From: an uncultured Clostridia bacterium
GTDB lineage: Bacteria > Bacillota > Clostridia > Christensenellales > Borkfalkiaceae
Assembly: GCA_934249265.1 (NCBI GenBank)
Contig: CAKQKQ010000004.1
Coordinates: forward strand, 1-64,000
DNA length: 64,000 nucleotides
Reading direction: 5' to 3'
A program made the translations under genes and the position numbers. Each line of letters starts with the position of its first letter. Position 1 is the stretch's first letter. Of this stretch, positions 45,943-54,839 are shown piece by piece. The notes below the pieces were generated by a model that saw only the letters and a list, made by a program, of their open reading frames with translations, ran no database searches and had not been told where the DNA came from.

Positions 45943-46542
45943 ATGGAGAACTTAAATAAGACGTTATCTGAAAATTTAATAAGGTACAGAGTGCAAGCGG
46001 GATATACCCAACTCGAACTCGGCGAAATGATCGGATATTCGGATAAATCGGTATCCAAATGGGAAAGAGGCGAAGGCATACCCGACGTATCAGTCCTTTG
46101 CAAACTCGCCGAAATTTACGGCGTAACGGTAAACGACTTCGTATACTCTACCGACGCGCAAGTAATCAAGAAAAAGAAGGATAAAATTTCCCATCATCTT
46201 ATAGTAATGCTGTCTACGGGGCTCGTTTGGCTGGTGGCAAGTTTGTTTTTCGTGCTGTTTTTCATTATCGACGCAACTTCTTCGCACGCTTGGCTATCGT
46301 TTATTTACGCAATTTTCGTTTCGGGCATCGTCCTTACGGTTTTCAGCGTAAAATGGGGCAATTCTTACACGACTGCGGCAACCACTTCGGTAATTTTGTG
46401 GGGCGCGGTACTGTCGCTTTGCCTATCAATTCCCTTCTCTATCGTATGGATAATTTGCCTTTGCGCGGGAATTTTTCAACTTTTGATAGTGTTTTTCTTT
46501 ATTTTAAGAAGACATATCCATATAAACAAAAACAAAAAATAA
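45943..46542 (+). CDS. Xre-type DNA-binding membrane protein
   Basis: A 199-residue protein. Residues 5-60 form a Cro/C1-type helix-turn-helix (LIRYRVQAGYTQLELGEMIG, KSVSKWERGEGIPDVSVLCK). Four hydrophobic helices follow between about residues 93 and 190. Such regulator-plus-membrane proteins may sense the envelope. The start is set at the ATG 45943 because the predicted transcript begins there and no ribosome binding site precedes it; an ATG at 45937 is the alternative, and a longer frame would run through the promoter. Confidence 0.82.
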   Translation: MENLNKTLSENLIRYRVQAGYTQLELGEMIGYSDKSVSKWERGEGIPDVSVLCKLAEIYGVTVNDFVYSTDAQVIKKKKDKISHHLIVMLSTGLVWLVASLFFVLFFIIDATSSHAWLSFIYAIFVSGIVLTVFSVKWGNSYTTAATTSVILWGAVLSLCLSIPFSIVWIICLCAGIFQLLIVFFFILRRHIHINKNKK

Positions 46543-46552
46543 AAAATGGTTG

Positions 46553-46583
46553 CGGCACGTCGTTTTAAGCGGCGTGCCGTTTT
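46553..46583 (+). terminator. Terminator of the Xre-type gene
   Basis: CGGCACGTCG and CGGCGTGCCG pair with one G-U around a 7-nt loop, followed by TTTTAT. Confidence 0.8.
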
Positions 46584-46604
46584 ATAAATAAAATAGAATA
46601 TTTT

Positions 46605-46661
46605 TATATAACAAACCGCTCTTTATACAACAAACCAATTGTTTTTTTTATAAAACAAATC
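46605..46661. repeat. Three short direct repeats of the type TATAnAACAAAYC
   Basis: TATATAACAAACC (46605), TATACAACAAACC (46624) and TATAAAACAAATC (46649) recur at 19 and 25 bases. A weaker fourth, TCTAAACCAACC, follows at 46673. The rest of 46584-46979 contains copy E of the palindrome and no gene. Confidence 0.4.
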
Positions 46662-46744
46662 AATTATTATTTTCTAAACCAACCAAATAAAGCGAAATAT
46701 ACTTGCATTATTGCGCGCAAAACGGCGTAAATTAAGCATCGTTT

Positions 46745-46782
46745 TGTGCGTTTTACTTTATACGTATTGCGTAAACGTGACA
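46745..46782. repeat. Dispersed palindromic repeat, copy E
   Basis: TACGTATTGCGTAAACGTGA forms the better conserved right half; the left half, TGTGCGTTTTACTTTA, is partly diverged. Confidence 0.6.
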
Positions 46783-46979
46783 ATTTAAGCATAAAACACA
46801 GTAAAATGACTTTCAATTTTAAAAGTGTTTTTGCGCAGACGTAAAAATTTTTATTTTAATTATCTAATGATATTGACATACAGCCCCAAAATAAATATAA
46901 TTAAACATATATAAGCATTTTGCGGAAAATATACCGCAAAAAGTGAGTATTGTTTAATATTTTTATTCAAGGATAAGCC

Positions 46980-47882
46980 ATGGGTGACAAAAAAACGAAT
47001 AATCAAGACGATTTATTGCATTTTTTAGGCGAAAACGCTTGCGCACGCACTAATCAAGAAGAAGTAAAATGTTTTATCACGGACGAAAACCCGACTAATT
47101 TGCAGACTTTAATTGCGCCGTTTTGCATTAAGGCGATGGGCATAACCCACCCCGACGGCAATTATTTTTACGAAAGGCGGCTTAAAAACGAGTATTTGCT
47201 TGCATACGTAATCGACGGCAAAGGCTACGTGGTAAAAGACAAGACAAAACAAGTAATCGAAAAAGGCGACGCATTTATTTTTCAGCCCGATTTTAAATAT
47301 AAATGCTACTCTGACAAGCAATACCCTTTAAAAAAGGTTTGGATTTGTTTTTCAAGCGAAGTTTTTACAAGCGCATTAAAAGCGTACGGTTTATACGGCG
47401 TTACCGTTTTTAAAAATGCAAACGTAAAAGAATTTTTTGACAAACTTTTATCTCTCGGCGAAAAATACGCGTGCAGTGAAGATTTTTCGGCAAAAGCGGG
47501 CGAAATTTTGCTTGAAATGCTCTCTTTTCTTTACCTTTCGCGCATTGAAAAACTACAACTTCCGCACGCCGTCGAACATTTAAAAATGCGACTCGACAAC
47601 GCAGTTTACGGTAAAATCACCATCGAAGAGGTCGCCGACGAACTTAATTTGTCAAAAGCGAAACTTATTAAAGACTTTAAAAAGCATTTTCAAGCCACAC
47701 CGTACAATTATTTGTTGAGCGCGAAAATTCAAGCGGCAAAACGCCTTTTATCATTGACCGATATGAGCGTGCGCGACATTTCAAACTCGTTGTGTTTTGC
47801 GGACGAACACTATTTTTCAAACGTTTTTAAAAAGAAAACAGACCTTACCCCATTGCAATACCGCAAGCAGTTTTGCGACTGA
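46980..47882 (+). CDS. AraC-family transcriptional regulator (second)
   Basis: A 300-residue regulator: cupin-like sensor at residues 55-150 (YLLAYVIDGKGYVVKDKTKQ, EKGDAFIFQPDFKYKCYS) and a C-terminal double helix-turn-helix at 210-298 (EEVADELNLSKAKLIKDFKK, YNYLLSAKIQAAKRLLSL, ISNSLCFADEHYFSNVFKKK, LTPLQYRKQ). CAAGGA precedes the ATG. No sugar gene is adjacent, so the target is unknown. The 90-residue spacing of the two domains is normal for the family. Confidence 0.9.
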   Translation: MGDKKTNNQDDLLHFLGENACARTNQEEVKCFITDENPTNLQTLIAPFCIKAMGITHPDGNYFYERRLKNEYLLAYVIDGKGYVVKDKTKQVIEKGDAFIFQPDFKYKCYSDKQYPLKKVWICFSSEVFTSALKAYGLYGVTVFKNANVKEFFDKLLSLGEKYACSEDFSAKAGEILLEMLSFLYLSRIEKLQLPHAVEHLKMRLDNAVYGKITIEEVADELNLSKAKLIKDFKKHFQATPYNYLLSAKIQAAKRLLSLTDMSVRDISNSLCFADEHYFSNVFKKKTDLTPLQYRKQFCD

Positions 47883-48207
47883 AATCGGAGACCGAAATTG
47901 AAATTAAAATTGCGGCTGAAGTTTTTAAACTTCGACAAGAATTTTGCAACAAACTCTAAACTGCAAACAAAGAACCTAAATTGAGACTAAAATTGAAATA
48001 ATTGTTCCGTAATTTTTTGACTTTTGAAAAAATTTACTCTACTATGTCACGCAAAAATTAAATTATATAAACGACAAAATTGAAACGCATAAGCGACAAA
48101 TTTAAAATATATAAAACGGCAAAATTACACCATATCATTAATATTAAAATATATAAAACGGCGCGCCTTACTACAAATAAGGCGCGCCTAAAAATTTTAA
48201 TCAAATT
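47883..48207. other. Intergenic region with a 19-bp direct repeat and a terminator
   Basis: TTAAAATATATAAAACGGC occurs at 48102 and 48144. A strong bidirectional hairpin (48160-48188: GGCGCGCCTTA/TAAGGCGCGCC, 7-nt loop) ends both the AraC and cysteine desulfurase transcripts. No gene is visible. Confidence 0.8.
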
Positions 48208-49359
48208 TTACTTATTTTTACTTCTTATTTCGTTTACCTCGTCGATTAAAACTTTCAAACAATAATCGACTTCTTCTATCGTGTTTTCCTTTCCGAAAGA
48301 AAATCTCACGCAACTTTTCGCTTGTTTTTCGTCAAGTCCCATACTCGTAAGCACGTGCGACGGAACGAGACTGCCCGACGAGCAAGCCGAACCCGACGAT
48401 GCGGCTATTCCCTTTAAATCGAGTGCGAAAAGCAACGTTTCGCCTTGCACCCCGTCGAAAAAGAAATTGGCATTTGACGGTAATCTGTTTTGCCTATCAC
48501 CGATAAGTTTTACCCCGTCGATATTACTTTCAATGCCGTTTACAAACCTATCTCTTAACGTTTTTACGTAATACGTATCTTGTAAAAGCGTCAAATTAGT
48601 GAGTCTAAACGCTTCGGCAAACCCCACAATGGCGGGCACGTTTAAAGTGCCTCCCCTTTTGGTTCGTTCTTGATGACCGCCCGTGATTATGCTTGCAAGT
48701 TTAGTTCCGTTTTTGATATATAAAAAGCCTATTCCTTTAGGTCCGTTGATTTTATGCGACGAAACGGATATTAAATCCACGCCCAAATCGTTGACGTCGA
48801 GTTTAAACGCTCCCGAGGCTTGCACGCAGTCGCTGAAAAAAGTAATGCCCTTTTCTTTGGCTATGGCGGAAATCTCCCTTATCGGTTGAACCGTTCCCAC
48901 CTCGTTGTTGGCGTACATTATCCCTATAAAAACAGTGTCTTTTCGTATAGCGTTTTTAACGTCTTCAACGCTTACTATTCCCCTTTCGTCCACGGGAATA
49001 TAGGTCACGCTAAAACCGTATGTTTCAAGTTCTTTAGCCGTTTCGATTATGGACGCATGCTCGATGCACGACACGATTAAATGCTTACCCTTTTCGGCGT
49101 TTGCGTACGCGCTGCCCCTTAAAGCCCAATTGTTCGCCTCCGTTCCGCCCGAAGTGAAGTAAATTTCGTTGGGTTTTGCCCCGATAATCGAAGCAATGGT
49201 ATCGCGAGCATTGTCAACGGCGGTCATTGCATCTCTGCCGAAACCGTGTTGAGAATTGGCGTTGCCGTAAACGCAATCGAAATACGGCAGCATTTTTTTT
49301 AATACTTTTTCGTCCACTTTCGTCGTTGCGGCGTGGTCTAAATAAATTTTCCTTTCCAT
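48208..49359 (-). CDS. Cysteine desulfurase (NifS/IscS-type)
   Basis: A 383-residue PLP enzyme that takes sulfur from cysteine for Fe-S clusters or tRNA thiolation. Motifs: YLDHAATTKV, FTSGGTEANNWAL near residue 70, the PLP Lys in SVSSHKINGPKG near 204 and the persulfide Cys in SSGSACSSGSLVPSHVL near 325. Its Fe-S demand suits the hydrogenases, although no scaffold gene is next to it. AAAAGGAAAAT precedes the ATG. The codons for LLQDTYYVKTLRD coincide with a copy of the dispersed palindrome. nifS and iscS cannot be told apart here. Confidence 0.94.
   Translation of the reverse strand: MERKIYLDHAATTKVDEKVLKKMLPYFDCVYGNANSQHGFGRDAMTAVDNARDTIASIIGAKPNEIYFTSGGTEANNWALRGSAYANAEKGKHLIVSCIEHASIIETAKELETYGFSVTYIPVDERGIVSVEDVKNAIRKDTVFIGIMYANNEVGTVQPIREISAIAKEKGITFFSDCVQASGAFKLDVNDLGVDLISVSSHKINGPKGIGFLYIKNGTKLASIITGGHQERTKRGGTLNVPAIVGFAEAFRLTNLTLLQDTYYVKTLRDRFVNGIESNIDGVKLIGDRQNRLPSNANFFFDGVQGETLLFALDLKGIAASSGSACSSGSLVPSHVLTSMGLDEKQAKSCVRFSFGKENTIEEVDYCLKVLIDEVNEIRSKNK
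48554..48593. repeat. Palindromic repeat-like sequence inside the cysteine desulfurase gene (copy K)
   Basis: The plus strand reads CGTTTTTACGTAATACGTAT then CTTGTAAAAGCGTCA, close to the intergenic consensus. It encodes LLQDTYYVKTL without lengthening the protein relative to the family. Confidence 0.45.
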
Positions 49360-49759
49360 ATTTTCCTTTTGCGTCGAATTTTTGTTTGCGCCGCGTATGA
49401 TAGCGTTGCATATAACGTTTTGCGCCGCGCCTATTGCGTAACGTCTTGCGCTAAATTTGTATTAAACCGCAATGGCTTTGCTTTACGGAGTGTTGCGATT
49501 TGCATTTAGCAAACTTGAAATTTACTACGCAATGCTTTATGCTTTGTGGTAAATTTTGCTTTGCGGTATGCTTTTTGATTTGTACTGCATATATAGTACC
49601 ACTTTTAGCAAAGTTTTGCAATGGATTTATTAAATTATTTGGTTTAACTGTCGTTCGGCAACCATAAACATGTATAATCGAGCGAATTAATTGCTCCATA
49701 TTTTAAAACGCTCCGCTTTTTATATTACACCACGAATAAAAAAAGACGAAATAGATTAA
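49360..49759. other. Intergenic region with recurring TTTGC-type words
   Basis: No gene seen. GCAATG(G/C)TTT and TTTGCTTT words recur. TGCGCCGCGCCTATTGCGTAACGT at 49421-49444 is a weak palindromic-repeat remnant. Confidence 0.35.
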
Positions 49760-49790
49760 ATATGCCCCTGTCAATCGAACAGAGGCATAT
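49760..49790 (-). terminator. Terminator after the giant Gly-rich gene
   Basis: ATATGCC-CTGT and ACAG-GGCATAT pair around a 7-nt loop with a single mismatch; TTTAATCTATTT follows on the minus strand. Confidence 0.75.
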
Positions 49791-49828
49791 TATTACTTTA
49801 TGTTAATTTTATATAATTATAATTACTT

Positions 49829-52800
49829 TTAAGTATCCCAAGGATAATCCTGATAGTCGCTGTAACTTGTTCCTTTACTTCCTTTAGACCCATCTGAATG
49901 CAACTTACCTTTTCCCGGCGAACCTGCTCCGCCAACTTGTCCGCCATAAGCATCTCCGCCGTTACCGGCATTTCCGCCTTTAGAAAAAACAATTTTAGGA
50001 TTGCTACCATTGCCGCCTTTACCGCCGTTATAACCATAACCGCCATTACCGCCGGCTAATCCGTGCCCAACGTTTCCGGGGTCTCCGCCATTACCGCCAT
50101 TGCCACCGTCGCCGGGTTTTTCATACAGACTTTTTGAATAACTATATCCTCCGTGTCCGCCATTACCACCGGCACTCGGGTTAGCACTCAGTTCTGTATC
50201 GTTAACGCCAGTGCCGCCGTGTCCGCCGTCGCCACCACGACCGCCAATGTATCCTTCGCCACCACGACCGCCGTTGCCGCCATTGCCGCCACGACCGCCA
50301 TTACCACCGCGGCCACCGTTACCGCCATTACCTCTTTTTCCCTCACTAGGGTCAACTTTAGTAGAAGAAGGGAAATTGACGATACCAGAATTTTCATTTT
50401 GACGATAAGGCAAGCCACCAAGACCGCCATCACCGCCATGTCCACCACGGCCACCGGCTTCAAAATTTGCCGTGCCATTTAATCCATCGGCACCATTACC
50501 ACCGTTACCGCCGTCGCCACCATATAAACATAAACTTTTACAAGAAGTTGTAACATTCAGTTCTGTAGTTGCATATATTGCATAACCGCCAACGCCACCC
50601 GTGTTAGCGGACTTACCTTTCAAATCATTTAGTGGATATTCAGTTCCTTTCGCATTAGGAGCATCTCCTCCAGCACCACCTATCGCACAAAGCGTATTAA
50701 CACTTACCGTAAGTTTGCCTGCAGATATCCCGGGAAGCCCTTCTGTCATCATAACAACTGAATTTGATTGTTTTTTACCAGATTTTACAGTCAATTTGCC
50801 GGTGCCGACAATATTAATTTCATATCCGCTTAAGCCACGACCAGCAGTTTTCGAGGCTGACCCCATCGCCTCATCCGTATTTGGCATTATAGAACATTCA
50901 TCCTCTATATTCAAATTTAATGTACTATAACCGTAAACCATTAAACCATTCTCATCAAAAGTGTAGTTGAAATTTTTCATAAACATTCCTAATACCGAAG
51001 AACGTGCAGAAACAACAATATTTAAGTTTTCAATTTTTGTATCTCCTCCTAAAAAGTATATCTGTTTCATTGTGTCTGGAATAGTAATAGTTTTATTTAA
51101 AGTAATTTTATCTAAAGCAATTTTTTCTGAATCATATAAGTCTTTGGCATTAATAATTACAATCTCGTAACTTCCTAAGTCGATTGTTGAATTTATTGCA
51201 TATATAGGTATCGAATAATTGAATTCACCAATAAATTCCATACAATCATTACCATTAGAATAACTGAATATGACTCTCATTAACAAGTTTCCATACAATA
51301 TATAACTTGTTATATCTATCGAAGGTATAACAAAAAAACTCTCTATAATAAATTGATCATCATTATTGCTTATGAGGTGTAATGTCATTTTGTTAAATGT
51401 AAATTCATTACTCGAAAAGTCCAACAATGGTCTAAAATACAAACTACTTTCCGTTACTTCATAATACCCTTCTACTTGAGGTTTAACTACAACATATTGC
51501 GTTAAGGCTTTTATTCCAAAGAAATCAATCGTTACATAAATATTGCTTGCATTACTAAAAATATAAACCCCGTCGTTACTTGATATAACCGTTCCGTTAT
51601 AACCACCTTCAAACACCGTAAATTCTTCATTTGTGATATCGGATACTAAATATTGCTTACCGTCGGTATATCTGTATAACACAAATTCATAACTATTATA
51701 AACAATTAATTCTGATTTTTGCGAAGATTGATTTTTAACTCCGATTATGTATTTACTGTTATTGTCGGCATAAGAAAGCAAACAATCGACTTCATTGTTA
51801 TCAGAATACAAAATAAATACTTTTTCAGTTGTAAAGGACAACGAGTAGTTTATAGCAGTAGAATTTTGCAATGTCGTTCCGTTGACCATTACACCGTTAA
51901 ATTCACGCGTTGTATTACCGTTTAACTCATAAAGTCTTACTGTTTCTCCTATTTTCTTCTGAATATACAACGTGTATTTACCGGAAGGAATTTTTATAAT
52001 ACATTGCGATTTGTTTGTCGCTAAAGGATAAATATGATCAGGCTTAATTGTTTGTATAAAGGCACTCGTCGTTGAATCTGACTCTAATAGAGTAAAAATT
52101 CCCGCTTGTCCGACAATATTATGCATAGTCAAATTCACAAATATTGTCGTGTCGTTTGCAGTAAATGTATAATAATCTTCTGTTTTTGTTACCGCACACG
52201 TTTCTCCTAATGAATTTTTCAATGTTATTGTCGTAGTAAAAGTATGATCAGCACTTGCGCCAATTCTAATTTCGTATTTTTTACCTATTTCTAATTCATA
52301 TTTATATGTAACTGTTCCGGTAATGCCGATAACGTCACCAATTTGCATATCAAGCCCCGTTTTGGATATTATCAAGTTGTACGTTGTACCTTCAATAAAA
52401 TCTGCTATAAAATAATACTTTCCCGCAAAAAGCACAGAATCGCTACCAACCGCTTGTAAATACTGATCACACAAAGTATAATTACTTATTCCACTAAAGT
52501 TATAAATATTAATTTCGTTGATAATAATCTCAACGATTTGAGTTCCGTTTCCGGCTACAGTTCCGTTCCCAACACCTTTATTTCCATCTACCGTAATAGA
52601 AGTTATTATTTGAGGCTCTATACTTACTTTAAATGAATCAGGTAAATATAAATCATCACCACCAGCACTTACCCTAAAATAATAAGTAGTGTTTGCATTT
52701 AATTTTATATTGCTTTTTATATTGGTATTGTCAACTATATCCCCATAAATTATTTGCTCCAATTTAACATCCATCGGCAACTTCAAACTGTAATTCAAGG

Positions 52801-54181
52801 TTTGTAAAGGAATAAATTTTATAAATGCACTTTTTTTCTTACCGCTTATCGTAATTTCATTTCCGACTAATACAGTTCGCGACACAAAACCAACGCTACA
52901 AGTTGCACGCGCACTGTTACCTTTTATCGTTACATAATTTACACCGGCAGGCAATACATAATTATTACCGTCATGAGGAGCATTAAAAGTAGCAGTTAAA
53001 CCTGAAGGTAAACCCGTAACTGCGTAACTTCCCTCTACTGGAGCAACAAACTTAAAAACTCTTTTTCCATTCACTGCAAAACTATCGCTTGTAGCATTGC
53101 AAGGCAGTTCTTTTACTTCATTAAACGACCACGTATTAGATATTTCGTTTTCCGTAGCATTGGATAATCTAATGTAATATGTGTTATTTTTTTCCGCATA
53201 AAATTCTTTTTGATTTCGAACTCCATTAATTTCAGTATCATTTCTCGTCTCACATAAGACACCAAGATAAAATTTACTTTCATCGTACTCAATAGATATG
53301 TATATATTGTCTTGAGGAATATATTTATACCATTTACTTTCATACTTTTCACTTAAAGTAATATTTAAATCCCCGAAAGAAGTTATGTCTTCAATTTTTT
53401 TGCAAAACGTAAAATAATAATACTGTTCATTTGCTTGAGAAAAGATGAAACTATAGATATTACCCTTTTCCAACTTAACTTCAACAATATTGTTATTTTT
53501 ACTTGTCTGAATTTTATCTTCTCCGCAATATACTTCTATATCGGGAAGCGAAGTGTCGAATACCATTTGATAATTTGTAGTATCGGTACAATTATAAGAG
53601 AACTTGTGCGTTCCGTTTTGTAAAAAGTATGCTAAAGATTTTTGCGTTATTGCCGACGAATCCAACTCCGTAACGGTTTTATCATTATACAACACATTAA
53701 CTTTATTAAATGAAAATGCTTCGTTATCTCCTGCTCCCGTTACGTATTCCATAGATGAATATGAATTCGGAATTCTTCTTACAATATCGAAATCACAAAA
53801 CTCCGACAGCCGAGTACGATAATTTGCGTCACTAAGTACAGTAATAAATTCCGCATATGAATCTACGTCGGCAGATAAAACAATCTCTTCTGTCGGCATA
53901 AATCCCGCTACACGAGAATATCCGTCGATTTCATCGCTATCTCGTTGAGCAGTCTTTGATTGGCGAGTAAAAATGTTCTTTTCGTTGTTCGTTTCAAGTG
54001 TAACTTCTCTGCTTTCTTTATACAAATTAACACCAAGTTCTATCGAACTTTTAATAGCGTTTACTACACTTAGGTGATTTTTACCAACAACACTAACAAC
54101 TTTGTCTAAAACTTGTTTTCCTACAAATCTACCCACATCGCCTAATAAATCTTCTTCGGTTTTATAACTAATTTTTTCCAT
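49829..54181 (-). CDS. Giant beta-rich protein with Gly-rich C-terminal repeat, possibly the second part of a broken gene
   Basis: A 1450-residue protein I cannot assign to a named family. The N-terminal 90 residues are helical (EEDLLGDVGRFVGKQVLDKV). Residues 90-1000 contain many beta-sandwich-like units (TYYFRVSAGGDDLYLPDSFK, NTYYIRLSNATENEI) resembling prepeptidase-type domains. A beta-helix-like part lies at about 1060-1180. From about 1200 to the end the chain is GGNGG/GGRGG/GGDGG repeats, as in polyglycine-helix adhesins. There is no signal peptide. The ATG at 54181 overlaps the upstream secreted gene by 14 bases at an A6 tract; removing one A would fuse both frames. Codon use is AT-richer than in neighbours, which suggests transfer. 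Confidence 0.7.
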   Translation of the reverse strand: MEKISYKTEEDLLGDVGRFVGKQVLDKVVSVVGKNHLSVVNAIKSSIELGVNLYKESREVTLETNNEKNIFTRQSKTAQRDSDEIDGYSRVAGFMPTEEIVLSADVDSYAEFITVLSDANYRTRLSEFCDFDIVRRIPNSYSSMEYVTGAGDNEAFSFNKVNVLYNDKTVTELDSSAITQKSLAYFLQNGTHKFSYNCTDTTNYQMVFDTSLPDIEVYCGEDKIQTSKNNNIVEVKLEKGNIYSFIFSQANEQYYYFTFCKKIEDITSFGDLNITLSEKYESKWYKYIPQDNIYISIEYDESKFYLGVLCETRNDTEINGVRNQKEFYAEKNNTYYIRLSNATENEISNTWSFNEVKELPCNATSDSFAVNGKRVFKFVAPVEGSYAVTGLPSGLTATFNAPHDGNNYVLPAGVNYVTIKGNSARATCSVGFVSRTVLVGNEITISGKKKSAFIKFIPLQTLNYSLKLPMDVKLEQIIYGDIVDNTNIKSNIKLNANTTYYFRVSAGGDDLYLPDSFKVSIEPQIITSITVDGNKGVGNGTVAGNGTQIVEIIINEINIYNFSGISNYTLCDQYLQAVGSDSVLFAGKYYFIADFIEGTTYNLIISKTGLDMQIGDVIGITGTVTYKYELEIGKKYEIRIGASADHTFTTTITLKNSLGETCAVTKTEDYYTFTANDTTIFVNLTMHNIVGQAGIFTLLESDSTTSAFIQTIKPDHIYPLATNKSQCIIKIPSGKYTLYIQKKIGETVRLYELNGNTTREFNGVMVNGTTLQNSTAINYSLSFTTEKVFILYSDNNEVDCLLSYADNNSKYIIGVKNQSSQKSELIVYNSYEFVLYRYTDGKQYLVSDITNEEFTVFEGGYNGTVISSNDGVYIFSNASNIYVTIDFFGIKALTQYVVVKPQVEGYYEVTESSLYFRPLLDFSSNEFTFNKMTLHLISNNDDQFIIESFFVIPSIDITSYILYGNLLMRVIFSYSNGNDCMEFIGEFNYSIPIYAINSTIDLGSYEIVIINAKDLYDSEKIALDKITLNKTITIPDTMKQIYFLGGDTKIENLNIVVSARSSVLGMFMKNFNYTFDENGLMVYGYSTLNLNIEDECSIMPNTDEAMGSASKTAGRGLSGYEINIVGTGKLTVKSGKKQSNSVVMMTEGLPGISAGKLTVSVNTLCAIGGAGGDAPNAKGTEYPLNDLKGKSANTGGVGGYAIYATTELNVTTSCKSLCLYGGDGGNGGNGADGLNGTANFEAGGRGGHGGDGGLGGLPYRQNENSGIVNFPSSTKVDPSEGKRGNGGNGGRGGNGGRGGNGGNGGRGGEGYIGGRGGDGGHGGTGVNDTELSANPSAGGNGGHGGYSYSKSLYEKPGDGGNGGNGGDPGNVGHGLAGGNGGYGYNGGKGGNGSNPKIVFSKGGNAGNGGDAYGGQVGGAGSPGKGKLHSDGSKGSKGTSYSDYQDYPWDT
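49830..50560 (-). repeat. Minisatellite-like Gly-rich coding repeat
   Basis: Short units of the type GGNGG, GGRGG and GGDGG, seen on the plus strand as CCGCC(A/G)(T/C)(T/G) words such as ACCGCCATTGCCGCCACGA, repeat through the 3' part of the giant gene. Such DNA is prone to length changes by slippage. Confidence 0.8.
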
Positions 54182-54818
54182 AATTGGCTCTCGATTGCAA
54201 TATAATAACACCCTCGTCATTAAGTTTAGAGTAGCCATTATCCCCATAATTTAATGCGTTTTCATTTTGAACGATAGAAATAAATCTCGGATTTGCCACA
54301 TAATATTTAACTACTGACGCCGTCTTTGCATAAGTATAAGCACCCGTTTCATCTTGCGAGCGGACGAAACTTTGTTGCAACAGCGGTTTTATACGAATTC
54401 TGTACTCTAAATCGGAAATTTTGTCGCTATCAAACTCAAACACGAAATCAATCAACAAAACGTCGAAATTGTTGCCTTCTTTTACGACATAAAAACCGTA
54501 TTCTTTCCCGTTATATGCAAACGTGGCATTTTCTTTCTGACTTTCAAGATATTGCCGTGGAATAACTTCAGCAAGTTCAGGATAATATGCACTCTTCCCT
54601 GCCTTCACTTCGTCTGAAAACATCTTTATATCTTTAGCAGATAACGTTCCATCACTCCGTAATAATTCATCGTAATCTGTATATTCTTCAACCGTGAAAT
54701 AATTTTTATTCCCTTCCGCATACACATGTGGCGTTTCTTCAAATAGAAAAACCCCCACAGATAAACAAAGCACAACACTAACACATAAAGTAATTATTAA
54801 AGATTTTAATTTTTTCAT
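54168..54818 (-). CDS. Secreted protein, probably the N-terminal part of the giant protein
   Basis: A 216-residue protein with a clear signal peptide (SLIITLCVSVVLCLSVGVFL, then VYAEG). The mature part has FTVEEYTDYDELLRSDGTLS and ends with VANPRFISIVQNENALNYGD, GVIILQSRANYGKN. No known family is recognised. It runs straight into the giant gene with a 14-base overlap, where TAT GGA AAA AAT TAG would become TAT GGA AAA ATT AGT with one A fewer, giving an uninterrupted chain of about 1662 residues. Its own existence as a separate exported protein is also possible. Confidence 0.7.
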   Translation of the reverse strand: MKKLKSLIITLCVSVVLCLSVGVFLFEETPHVYAEGNKNYFTVEEYTDYDELLRSDGTLSAKDIKMFSDEVKAGKSAYYPELAEVIPRQYLESQKENATFAYNGKEYGFYVVKEGNNFDVLLIDFVFEFDSDKISDLEYRIRIKPLLQQSFVRSQDETGAYTYAKTASVVKYYVANPRFISIVQNENALNYGDNGYSKLNDEGVIILQSRANYGKN

Positions 54819-54839
54819 TGTAGTTCTCCTATATTAATA

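Noticed and set aside
46605..46661. CRISPR array or replication origin iterons
   Set aside because: Only three short, imperfect units and no cas, rep or DnaA-box context.
49830..50560. CRISPR-like regular repeats
   Set aside because: The repeats are short coding GG-N-GG units without spacers of constant length, and they stay in frame with the giant protein.
54182..54247. Giant protein starting 22 codons further upstream
   Set aside because: The extension lies wholly within the upstream gene in another frame, with no better ribosome binding site and no signal peptide.
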